From Rhizobiales bacterium Ga0077524 (GTDB taxonomy: Bacteria; Pseudomonadota; Alphaproteobacteria; Rhizobiales; Hyphomicrobiaceae): a stretch of DNA of 36,083 nucleotides. The notes beneath the pieces are model-generated. The model was not told the origin of the DNA, did no database searches, and worked only from the letters and a program-made list of their open reading frames with translations. Shown piece after piece: positions 8,368 through 16,701 of this stretch (position 1 is its first letter; the number at the start of each line of letters is the position of its first letter). The stretch covers positions 1 through 36,083 of the forward strand of contig LNDR01000394.1 in NCBI GenBank assembly GCA_001464755.1, given 5' to 3'. Position numbers and translations under genes: made by a program.

Positions 8368-9858
8368 ATGTCGACCATGGCTCGGGATGATTGCCAAATG
8401 GCAGAAGATGTAGCGCCGGACGGCACGCGGCGCCTCGGGCTTGTCGCCGGGATCGCAGTCGCGGCTGTCATGCTGGTGGCGCCGCCGCCAGCCGGCCTCT
8501 CCGCGGAGGGGTGGGCAGCTGCCGCCGTCGCAGTCGTAATGGCGGTCTGGTGGATGACGGAGGCGCTCCCGATCGCCGTCACAGCGCTGCTGCCGGTCGC
8601 GCTTTTTCCGCTGCTGAGCGTTGCCACCCCGGAGCAAGCGACGCGACCGTACGCCGATCCGCTGGTCTTGCTTCTCTTGGGTGGCTTCATGCTGGCGAAG
8701 GCAATCGAGCGTTGGTCGCTGCATGAGCGTCTCGCCGGGGCATTGACGCGGTGGAGCGGGGAGCAGCCGGCCGCAAAGGTCGGCGCGCTGATGGCTGCGA
8801 CGGCATTTCTGAGCATGTGGGTCAGCAATACCGCCTCGGCGATGGTGATGCTGCCGATCGGTGTGGCGGTCGCCACGGCGATGGACGCGCATCTGCAGGG
8901 TGCCTCGGATCTCGAGCGAACCGACGCGAGGGCTGCCATCATGCTGGGCGTGGCCTATGCTGCAACGATCGGGGGCATGGCCACGCTCGTCGGCACGCCG
9001 CCGAACGCTTTGTTTGCCGCTTATATGGCCAATGCGCACGGCATCAACATCGGTTTTTCTGACTGGCTCATGGTGGGGCTGCCGACGTCACTCGTGCTCC
9101 TGGCAGTGACATGGATCGTGCTGACGCGAGTTGCATTTCACCTGCCTCGCGTCGCACTGACGGCAGGGCGTGATCCTTCGCTTGAGGTAGCTGCGGCCCC
9201 CGGTCCACTCTCCAGTGAGCAAGTGCGCGTCTTATGGATCGCGGCTGCGGCAGCACTGGCTTGGACGTTGACCCCCTTCATCCGGCGCCTGGTGCCGTCG
9301 CTCGAGATCTCGGACGCGGGCATCGCAATCACAGCGACGCTTGCGCTGTTCGTGACGCCGTCTGCACCAGGAAGCCGACGGCCTTTGCTCGTCTGGGACG
9401 ACGTCATCACGATCAAGTGGGACGTTCTGATTCTCGTTGGGGGCGGCTTGGCACTGGCGCACGGCATCGGCGCCTCGGGGCTGGCGCGATGGATCGGCGA
9501 GAGTGTCGGCGGGCTACGTCACATTCCACTGCCCGTCTTGACTGTGCTCGCGATGATCGCAGTTGTGTATCTGGGGGAGCTTGCGAGCAACACGGCCGTT
9601 GCCGCTATCTTCTTGCCCGTCGCTGGAGCGGCAGCTATCGGCCTGGGCGAAAATCCGATCGCCATGACACTCCCGATCGCGATGGCGACGTCGCTTGGGT
9701 TCATGCTGCCGGTTGCGACACCACCGAATGCGATCGTCTACGCGAGCGGAATGGTGAGCAGCGGACAAATGCTGCGCGCAGGGGCAGTTCTCGACGCTGT
9801 CAGCATAGCCGTTGTGGCGATGATTGCGCTGTCACTCGGTGCCTGGGCGCTCAGGTGA
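8368..9858 (+). CDS. DASS family (SLC13-type) sodium:dicarboxylate/anion symporter
   Basis: Multi-TM; WWMTEALPIAVTALLPVALFPLL, SNTASAMVMLPI, GTPPNALFAAYM, ELASNTAVAAIFLPV, PVATPPNAIVYASG motifs. Confidence 0.9.
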   Translation: MSTMARDDCQMAEDVAPDGTRRLGLVAGIAVAAVMLVAPPPAGLSAEGWAAAAVAVVMAVWWMTEALPIAVTALLPVALFPLLSVATPEQATRPYADPLVLLLLGGFMLAKAIERWSLHERLAGALTRWSGEQPAAKVGALMAATAFLSMWVSNTASAMVMLPIGVAVATAMDAHLQGASDLERTDARAAIMLGVAYAATIGGMATLVGTPPNALFAAYMANAHGINIGFSDWLMVGLPTSLVLLAVTWIVLTRVAFHLPRVALTAGRDPSLEVAAAPGPLSSEQVRVLWIAAAAALAWTLTPFIRRLVPSLEISDAGIAITATLALFVTPSAPGSRRPLLVWDDVITIKWDVLILVGGGLALAHGIGASGLARWIGESVGGLRHIPLPVLTVLAMIAVVYLGELASNTAVAAIFLPVAGAAAIGLGENPIAMTLPIAMATSLGFMLPVATPPNAIVYASGMVSSGQMLRAGAVLDAVSIAVVAMIALSLGAWALR

Positions 9859-9866
9859 AAGAAAAC

Positions 9867-9893
9867 GGCCAACCTCCTTTGACGAGGCTGGCC
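9867..9893 (-). terminator. putative terminator for the minus-strand gene at 9936-10202, between convergent genes
   Basis: Near-perfect inverted repeat GGCCAACCTC-CTTTGAC-GAGGCTGGCC; on the minus strand it is followed by GTTTTCTTTC. Confidence 0.6.
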
Positions 9894-9935
9894 GACTGTC
9901 GCGCAGGGCTTGCGGTGCGAGATCGTCCGCTCGCG

Positions 9936-10202
9936 TCAGGCCGCCGCCTTCTTGCGAACGGTTGCGCGGTTGCGGGAAAGTTCGGCTGCGATCATCTCTA
10001 CGGCCTTGTCCCAAGTCGCGTCGACGGGCGCGGAAAGGCCGACGGCGGCAAGGGCGTCGGTGGCGCGGCCGCCATCCCGGAAGACGCGGGCCGAGATTTG
10101 ACGGGCGAGACCGAGGGACTGTTGCCAGAGGATCGGATTGACGTGAGCGGGGGTCTCATCGTCGCTCGACCTGAGCGAGGCGTGATCGAATTGGATGACC
10201 AT
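9936..10202 (-). CDS. small hypothetical protein (about 88 aa)
   Basis: MVIQFDHASLRSSDDETPAHVNPILWQQSLGLARQISARVFRDGGRATDALAAVGLSAPVDATWDKAVEMIAAELSRNRATVRKKAAA; adjacent terminator-like hairpin supports a real minus-strand gene. Confidence 0.55.
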   Translation of the reverse strand: MVIQFDHASLRSSDDETPAHVNPILWQQSLGLARQISARVFRDGGRATDALAAVGLSAPVDATWDKAVEMIAAELSRNRATVRKKAAA

Positions 10203-10605
10203 GGGAGCTTGCCTCTCTGCTTGACTCTGTTCTGATGCGACGCCGCAGTGGACAGTGCCGGCAAGCGCTTCGAGCTGGGTGACAGCTCTACGCGGGACCG
10301 TGCTATGAGCTGCTATCGGGCTACCTTTCGGTGCCAATAGCTCAAAGCGCTTGCCGTTCCTTGGGAGTGGCGGGGGGACGCCACTCCGTTATTCTGCTGG
10401 CACGGCGAAGGGGATTGTCTCCGGCCGTTCGCCGTCTTCCTCACGGAGGATCGGGGACACATTCGACGCGACGCCACAACGGAATGCAACGAGACCCAAC
10501 ACACTGCCCGTAGCCTCACCGAGCGATCGCCAGCCCGGGGATCCGGACCCACTTGTCAACTCTCGGGGGAAAGAGACGACATTCGAGGCCACAGTTAGAA
10601 TTCCT

Positions 10606-11331
10606 TCAGTGAGCAGCACGGGCACGACGCGTGCCCAAACGCGACGGACACAACGCGGACGCTACAGGGACGGACGCACCAGACGCGGACGAGACGCTAC
10701 GAAACAAGCGCGACTTCGATGCAGGCAACGCGACATCACGCAACTCGGACGCGACCGACACAACCAACTCGGACCTTGACCCAACCGTAAACAACGCGAC
10801 GCAACGCGATAACGATGTTGCGGAAACGACGCTCCGCGACGAAGCATCCTCGAGCCGTCGCCACCTACGCGAAACCTTGGCGGCGGCGGCTCGCCGCACG
10901 AGTGCCTTCAGCACGAGAGGGAGCGTGCTCGAAGGAAGCTCATTGCGGGCCGACGCTGACGCTGTCGACTGGGACGCTGACACAACGCGATACCGATACG
11001 CAAAGGACTGGGACGCGGCACTCTGGGACGCTGACGCAACGAACTCGGACTCTGACGCCACTGAACGAGACGCTGACACTACTGACTGGGACGCAATACT
11101 ACCGATACGCCGACCTACGCCACGCAACACACTCAACGCACGCTGGACCGAGATGCGCTGGTCCTTGACCGCCACACCGCCGCACCGGGCGGAGTACAAC
11201 TTGCTGGACGCCTCATCACCTGCGGCCGCTACGCCGGCCATACTCACGCCACGCAGAAACAGAACCTCGGCAGGTGTCGGACTGCCCTTACGCGTTACGC
11301 TGGGCATCCGGCGGCGACTGATGACTTCCAT
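10606..11331 (-). CDS. questionable ORF encoding a low-complexity Ser/Ala/Val/Arg-rich product; possibly non-coding
   Basis: Open frame with ATG at 11331 and an SD-like GAGGGAGG about 9 nt upstream; product contains SASQSVVSASRSVASESEFVASASQSAASQS. No family recognised. Confidence 0.2.
   Translation of the reverse strand: MEVISRRRMPSVTRKGSPTPAEVLFLRGVSMAGVAAAGDEASSKLYSARCGGVAVKDQRISVQRALSVLRGVGRRIGSIASQSVVSASRSVASESEFVASASQSAASQSFAYRYRVVSASQSTASASARNELPSSTLPLVLKALVRRAAAAKVSRRWRRLEDASSRSVVSATSLSRCVALFTVGSRSELVVSVASELRDVALPASKSRLFRSVSSASGASVPVASALCPSRLGTRRARAAH
10626..11140. repeat. low-complexity degenerate GAC/ACG-type repeat tract with strong A/C skew on the + strand
   Basis: GACTGGGACGC occurs at 10967, 11006 and 11084, a TGGGACGCTGAC variant at 11024, and TACCGATACG at 10991 and 11100. 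Hand count of 10741-10800: A20 C24 G11 T5. Confidence 0.7.
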
Positions 11332-11542
11332 GATCCGGTGCCTCCCTCGACCTCGCGTTCGGCGCGTCGCCGCGTCATCCGCGAACGAGTGTTAATAAAC
11401 AGTTGCTGCGTGGCGACATGGTGACGAATTCGCGATTTGATTTCGGTTTTTTGCTTGACGGCTGTTCATAAAGTCACCGCGCGCCCCTGAATCAGGGGCT
11501 TTGCCAGCTGAATCCGCTGCTCGAAGGTTGCGGTCGAATCGC

Positions 11543-11551
11543 TGTGGATAA
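11543..11551 (-). promoter_or_regulatory. exact DnaA-box consensus (TTATCCACA on minus strand)
   Basis: TGTGGATAA at 11543-11551; TGTTCATAA (11463-11471) and TGTTAATAA (11390-11398) are weaker look-alikes. Confidence 0.35.
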
Positions 11552-11558
11552 CTTGGAT

Positions 11559-12083
11559 TCAGCGCATCCTGCACGACGCGGCAAAGGCCGCCTGCAACGC
11601 AGCAACGAAGATCATGAAGGAGCCAATCACATTCCACCCGGCAAACGACATGCCGAGGAAGCGCCACGCCGCCTCATCGCACCGCACGACGCGGGCCTTC
11701 GCGAGGTCGTCCAGAAGATTGCCCCCGCCAAGCGGCTTCAGCGTGCCACTTGGCTGAGCGCAAGTGTCTGGCCCGAGCCAGAATTTCCATTCGACACCGG
11801 CGTGGTAGGTTGCGAGGCCGGCGTTCGCGAGGAAGGCGAGTGCAACGGCTAGGAACAGCAGGGCAGCGGCCCTCGGATACTCGGCCGCGACGAGAACCAG
11901 CGCCAGGAACAAGACTGGGATGCCAGCGTAGAAGGCGTAGCGCTGCTGCAGGCAAAGAGGACACGGCTCGAGCCCGCCGAGATGCTCGAAGCCGAGCGCT
12001 GTAAGAATGGCTATCACCGCAAGCCCCAGCGCAAAGCCGCCGACGCGGTAGGCTGGATCTGACTCGGCGGCAACGCGGGACAT
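11559..12083 (-). CDS. dsbB: disulfide bond formation protein B
   Basis: Four-TM protein with GLEPCPLCLQQRYAFYAGIPVL (CxxC) and a second Cys pair region (DTCAQPSG…RCDEAAWRFLGMSFAGWN). Confidence 0.85.
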   Translation of the reverse strand: MSRVAAESDPAYRVGGFALGLAVIAILTALGFEHLGGLEPCPLCLQQRYAFYAGIPVLFLALVLVAAEYPRAAALLFLAVALAFLANAGLATYHAGVEWKFWLGPDTCAQPSGTLKPLGGGNLLDDLAKARVVRCDEAAWRFLGMSFAGWNVIGSFMIFVAALQAAFAASCRMR

Positions 12084-12109
12084 CGAAGCGACCAATCCGG
12101 CTGGGGATC

Positions 12110-12721
12110 TCAGAGCAGGAAGCGCAGGGCCACAAAACCACCGAAGAGCAGCACGAGAAACACCGTCAGCAAAAGACCCAGGCGCTTCTCGATGAAGACG
12201 CGGATCGGCTCGCCGAACCAGTAGAGGAGAGCGGCGACGATGAAGAACCGCAGCCCTCGTGACGCGATGCTGGCGACGATGAACACGATGATGTTCAGAC
12301 TTGTTGTGCCGCTCGCGATGGTAATGACTTTATAGGGAAACGGAGTAACGCCGGCAAAAAACACGATCCAGGCGCCCCACTCATTGTAGTGGCTGGAAAA
12401 CTCTTTGAATTTACTGCCATAACCATAAAGCTCGAGGAGCGGCTGACCGACTGCGTCGAACAGAAAGTAGCCTATGGCGTATCCGGCCACGCCACCGAGG
12501 ACCGACGCGACCGTGCACAAGGCCGCATAGAACCAGGCACGGGCTCGCTTGGCCAGCACCATGGGTACCAGCATGACATCCGGCGGAATGGGAAAGATAG
12601 AACTCTCGATGAACGAGACGGCGAACAGCGCCTCAGGGGCCCGCTTGTGGCCCGCCATACCCATCATCCAGTCGTAGGCCGCTCTGATCATGGCCGGGTG
12701 AATACGAAAGGCCCCAATCAC
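12110..12721 (-). CDS. DedA/VTT-domain (YqaA-like) membrane protein
   Basis: FIESSIFPIPPDVMLVPMVLA…GGVAGYAIGYFLFDAVGQPLLELYG…FFAGVTPFPYKVITIASGTTSLN signatures. Confidence 0.85.
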   Translation of the reverse strand: MIGAFRIHPAMIRAAYDWMMGMAGHKRAPEALFAVSFIESSIFPIPPDVMLVPMVLAKRARAWFYAALCTVASVLGGVAGYAIGYFLFDAVGQPLLELYGYGSKFKEFSSHYNEWGAWIVFFAGVTPFPYKVITIASGTTSLNIIVFIVASIASRGLRFFIVAALLYWFGEPIRVFIEKRLGLLLTVFLVLLFGGFVALRFLL

Positions 12722-12775
12722 TGTCCATGAGACATCGACGCCGCTGCTTAACTGGAGGCGAGCCGTGTGGCCTTT

Positions 12776-13465
12776 TCAGTCGCGATGTAGCCTGCGGCGC
12801 AACAGGACATAGAGGGCACCTTCTCCGCCGTGGCGGGGAGCTGCAACCTGGCAGCTGATGACCAGCGTGCGGAGCGGCGCCTCGGCAAGCCAGCGTGGCA
12901 CGCTACGCCGGAGAACACCGACGTCCTCGTCCTCCCGCCAGCCACCACGGAGCGCGGACGGTTGGCGGCTCGCGCCCTTGCCGGTGATGATGAGGACGGT
13001 GCGAAGACCTTGGGCGGCGGAGCTTTGCAGGAAGCTGACGAGGCGGCCGTGCGCTATGGTTTGAGTGAGGCCATGAAGATCCAGCCGGGCCTCGATCTCG
13101 ATGTTGCCGGAGGCGATGCGGCGGGCTTTGCGGCGGTCGACTGCCGGCACGGCTGAGGGCGACAGGGAGTAGGAGACGGCTGGTGGTCGCTGCCCTGGGC
13201 CTTTGATGGGTCGGCCTGGGAAAACCGGAGGCTCTTGCGCTCTAGTGGGCTTCGGTGGGTGTAGGCGTGACGCCATGTGCGCTGGCATTTCTGGTCTTGA
13301 CGGCAGCGAGCCGGTCGGCGCGGCCTCGACGTCTGGAACGCGAGGCTTGCCTTGCCGACGCGGATCAATCGTAGCTGCGATGCGCTGCCAGAGCGACGTA
13401 TCCTCGGGCGTGAGCAGGGGCCTCGGTCCCCGCTTCGGCGGGTGATCTCGGCCCGAGCCGGTCAT
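12776..13465 (-). CDS. Smr/MutS2-C domain protein
   Basis: EARLDLHGLTQTIAHGRLVSFLQSSAAQGLRTVLIITGKG…GVLRRSVPRWLAEAPLRTLVISCQVAAPRHGGEGALYVLLRR: Smr domain; adjacent to mltA as is typical. Confidence 0.9.
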   Translation of the reverse strand: MTGSGRDHPPKRGPRPLLTPEDTSLWQRIAATIDPRRQGKPRVPDVEAAPTGSLPSRPEMPAHMASRLHPPKPTRAQEPPVFPGRPIKGPGQRPPAVSYSLSPSAVPAVDRRKARRIASGNIEIEARLDLHGLTQTIAHGRLVSFLQSSAAQGLRTVLIITGKGASRQPSALRGGWREDEDVGVLRRSVPRWLAEAPLRTLVISCQVAAPRHGGEGALYVLLRRRLHRD

Positions 13466-14847
13466 CGCCCGCGAGGCCCGTGACTAGGCGAACCTTTGGT
13501 GGTCGCAGGCGCTGCGTCCGAGGCGCCGCCAGGTTCTTTGGCGATCAGGACGAAGAGGTTGCCCGGATGACGTACCGTTCCCGCCTGCCGTTCGGCCGTC
13601 TCACCCGAGCCGAAATAGATGTCGCCGCGCTCCGGACCCTTGATAGCGCTGCCGACGTCGTGGGCGACCATGAGGCGATTGAAAGGGACCTTGTGTCCGT
13701 TGGGGGTAAGACTTGGCGCGCTGACGTAGACTAGGCGACCCAGGCGATGCACACCGGGATCGATGGCAAGCGAGCGGCCGGCCACCAGTGGCACCTGGAT
13801 CGCGCCAAGTGGGCCACTGGCATCGGGCGGCATCTCGCGGAAGAACACGTAGGATGCGTTTTGGTTCATGATTGCGCGTGCACGCTCGAGATCGGACTTC
13901 AGCCAGCGACCGAGAGCCCCCATCGACATCTTGTCGGCCGCGAGCAAGCCTTTGTCGATCAGATAACGGCCGATCGACGTGTAGGGATGGCCGTTCTTAC
14001 CGTCGTATTGAACACGCACGGACGTCCCATCTGTGAGGCGAATTTGACCAGAGCCCTGGATTTGCAGAAAGAATTTCTCGACCGGGTCGGTGAGATAGAG
14101 AATCTCGAGATTCTGTCCCGCAAGCGCGCCCGCGTCGATCTCCGCTCTCGTCGCGAACGGAACCAATCCAGCCGCCGTGCGCCGCGCATGCGTAAGACTA
14201 CCAGGGGCGGCGCCGCGGGTCTCAGGGACGATCGTGACCAGGTCGGCAGGGCGCTTGAATAGGGGTGATTGGAAGCGGCCCTCCCGTGTCCGAGACCCCT
14301 CGATCACGGGCTCGTAGTAGCCCGTGAGGAGGCCATCCGAGCCTTGGTGGACGATGCGATGGGGCTGGAAATGCTGCTCGAAAAAGGCGCGAGCCGAGAC
14401 TTTCGTCGGCTTCTGCAAGGCGAGGGCGGCCGAGCACGCAGCCGGTAAAAGGTCGACATCTGGCCCGCTGGCTCTTCCAGCTTTGCCGGCGATAACCAGC
14501 GGGCACGAGGCGAGGAAAGCCTTCAATGCGGCCAAGTGGTCGTCGTCCGCCCAGCCGGTCAGATCGGCAAAGACGACAGGGGCGAGGCTGTGCGTGTTCA
14601 TCTTGGCAGAGGACCTGTCGCGTTCGCGTTTTGCTCCGAATTGCGGGACTGACACAGGAGGTGCTTGCGGCGTCGGCGCAACCGTCGGGACGCTCTGTCC
14701 GGGCGGGCGCGGGGCCGGAGCGAGGGAGCCGGTCGTTGCAGGCACGGTTTCCACAGACCAGCCACCAGTCGCGACCGGTTCGCGCGCCGCGGATCCGCCG
14801 GCCCACGTCCCCGCGGCAACGACGCATACGACTCGGCTCGCCAGCAT
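13462..14847 (-). CDS. mltA: membrane-bound lytic murein transglycosylase A
   Basis: LLTGYYEPVIEGSRTR, FFLQIQGSGQIRLTDG, YDGKNGHPYTSIGRYLID, AHDVGSAIKGPERGDIYFGSG (MltA + 3D domain). Confidence 0.9.
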   Translation of the reverse strand: MLASRVVCVVAAGTWAGGSAAREPVATGGWSVETVPATTGSLAPAPRPPGQSVPTVAPTPQAPPVSVPQFGAKRERDRSSAKMNTHSLAPVVFADLTGWADDDHLAALKAFLASCPLVIAGKAGRASGPDVDLLPAACSAALALQKPTKVSARAFFEQHFQPHRIVHQGSDGLLTGYYEPVIEGSRTREGRFQSPLFKRPADLVTIVPETRGAAPGSLTHARRTAAGLVPFATRAEIDAGALAGQNLEILYLTDPVEKFFLQIQGSGQIRLTDGTSVRVQYDGKNGHPYTSIGRYLIDKGLLAADKMSMGALGRWLKSDLERARAIMNQNASYVFFREMPPDASGPLGAIQVPLVAGRSLAIDPGVHRLGRLVYVSAPSLTPNGHKVPFNRLMVAHDVGSAIKGPERGDIYFGSGETAERQAGTVRHPGNLFVLIAKEPGGASDAAPATTKGSPSHGPRGR

Positions 14848-15003
14848 GACGATATGCCAGCGGCACCTATAGTTGCCGCAATCCCCCAAAAGTCGGCCCC
14901 CAATGTCCATCGACGCCCCGCCGGTAGCCGAACTCGCATCGACCGGGCCTTGCAAACGCAAATGCTTGGGAGCGCTTTCCAGTGAGGCGCCCCAGCGCCG
15001 TCC

Positions 15004-15741
15004 TTAGCCTGGGGCTTGGGTCGCGACCAGCTTCCAATTCGGATCCCGTGAGCCGATGTCGCGCGCAAACGTCCAGATGTCGATGACCTCTTTGATCCGC
15101 TTCGGATCGCCAGCGATGACGGTGCCTTCGCGATCCCGGGTCGCGGAGATGAGCTCGCTCGCGAAGCGAACCGTGACGTGAGCCATTCCGCCTTTCAGCT
15201 CGGCCTCGACGATGTCGGCCTTGTTGATGCCAACGAAACTCTGATCGATCTGCTCGCCTCGGCTTTCGCGGTCGGTAAGGGCCGCTGAGAACCCTTCGAA
15301 AACGTCCTTGCTGAGCAGACCCTTCAGGGTCTTGCTGTTGGCCTCGGCAAAGGCCGTCACGATCATTTCGTAGGCTTGGCGCGCTCCGACCAGGAAATGC
15401 TCGGGATCGAAGCTGGAATCGGCACGCGCCACCGACATCAGGCCGTCTGCCAGCGGCTCGTTACCGGAAGCAAGCGTGCGCACCTTCTCCTCGATGTCCG
15501 CCGTCGCTGCGGCAGCTGCCGCCTTTTCGGGGGCTGCCTCCGGTCGGTCCCGGCGCGGCAACGTTACGATCTTGTCTTGCCCCTGGCCAGCTGCAGCGCG
15601 TGCCCGCTGCTCGGCCTTGTAGCGCTCGACTCGGGCATCGTCCTCACTGCTCTTGCGGCCCAGCACGCTGCGTAGCCGCAGGATGATGATGACCGCCAGA
15701 ACGAGGAAAAGCAGCGTGAAGATGTCGATTTTGCCGTCCAT
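15004..15741 (-). CDS. Tim44-like (TimA family) adaptor/domain protein
   Basis: N-terminal TM MDGKIDIFTLLFLVLAVIIILRLRSVLGRKSSEDD and Tim44-like C-terminus (FLVGARQAYEMIVTAFAEANSKTLKGLLSKDVFEGFSAAL…WTFARDIGSRDPNWKLVATQ). Confidence 0.9.
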   Translation of the reverse strand: MDGKIDIFTLLFLVLAVIIILRLRSVLGRKSSEDDARVERYKAEQRARAAAGQGQDKIVTLPRRDRPEAAPEKAAAAAATADIEEKVRTLASGNEPLADGLMSVARADSSFDPEHFLVGARQAYEMIVTAFAEANSKTLKGLLSKDVFEGFSAALTDRESRGEQIDQSFVGINKADIVEAELKGGMAHVTVRFASELISATRDREGTVIAGDPKRIKEVIDIWTFARDIGSRDPNWKLVATQAPG

Positions 15742-16012
15742 GCTCTATGGTGCTTTCCAAGCAACGGGTCGCGAGGGCAACCCATGATCGCCATCCTAGA
15801 TATATTGGACGTTGCCGGGATGCTCCAGATGTTCCCGGCAATTCTTAGCTGCCACGCCCATCAAGGTCGTCCGAACGGCCGACGTCCATTGCCCGGCGAT
15901 AGGGCCAGCCAATTGGAATTTAGGCGATTGCGGCTTTGAATCCAAGCGCGGCAAGCGCCACCAGCGGCTTTAGGCCGTCCGGAGGCATCAACACCTCACG
16001 GGAAGCAAGGCA

Positions 16013-16549
16013 ATGATCGGCCTCCTCATTCTGATCGCGCTACCTTTGATCGAGATCGCCACGATGATCAAGGTCGGCCAATGGATAGGCTTCTGGCCGG
16101 CATTCGGGTTGGTCATCGCCACGTTCGTGCTGGGCGCGATGGTACTGGGCCGCAGCGGCTTTACCTCCGCGCTCAAGGTGCGCGAGGCGCTGGAGCGCGG
16201 CGAGCCGCCGGTTGCAGCCATGGTCGACAGCGCATTGGTTGTCGTGGCCGCGGTCCTGCTGATCACGCCGGGCTTCATCGCCGACGTCATCGGGGTCGCG
16301 TTGCTTATACCGCCGGTCCGCCGGGCTCTGGCGCACGCGGCATTGCGCAACGCCGTCACGGTTGGCGGCGGCGTCAGGATGCAACGCGGGTCGTTCGAGG
16401 AGACGCAGCGCGGTGCTGCCGATCTTGGGAGGCGTGAGCAACCGCCTCCGGACGGCGACGGACCCGTGATCGAGGGGGAGTTCGAGCGGCTCGACGAGCG
16501 CCCGGTCAACCCTCGAAGACCGCAGGGAGGCGACGACCGCCCCGGTTAA
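16013..16549 (+). CDS. fxsA: FxsA family membrane protein
   Basis: LLILIALPLIEIATMIKVGQWIGFWPAFGLVIATFVLGAMVLGRSGF…LLITPGFIADVIGVALLIPPVRRAL. Confidence 0.9.
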   Translation: MIGLLILIALPLIEIATMIKVGQWIGFWPAFGLVIATFVLGAMVLGRSGFTSALKVREALERGEPPVAAMVDSALVVVAAVLLITPGFIADVIGVALLIPPVRRALAHAALRNAVTVGGGVRMQRGSFEETQRGAADLGRREQPPPDGDGPVIEGEFERLDERPVNPRRPQGGDDRPG

Positions 16550-16701
16550 GGCACCAACGGAAAGGCCAATGCGATTCGATAAGAGATCAAAATAAATCAG
16601 CGGGTAAGACAATCGAGATAAAGTAAACTGATCTCCGGCTCGTCGCCGGGCCCCAATCGCATCGGCGCGACGGTGTCGGCCGAAAACGCGGAGTGAGACA
16701 C

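Noticed and set aside
10626-11140. Possible CRISPR array from the recurring short motifs
   Set aside because: Repeats are short, degenerate and irregularly spaced (39, 78, 15 nt); no constant repeat/spacer structure and no cas genes.
10631-11395. Asp-rich 254-aa + ORF suggestive of Ca-binding/thrombospondin-type D repeats
   Set aside because: The GTG start has no evident SD, the D pattern follows from the GAC-rich nucleotide repeat, there is no signal peptide and the C-terminus becomes Arg-rich. Kept only as part of the low-complexity finding.
11483-11499. Short palindrome GCCCCTGAATCAGGGGC
   Set aside because: 8-bp arms around one nucleotide with only TTT after it. Could be a terminator or chance; not enough to call.
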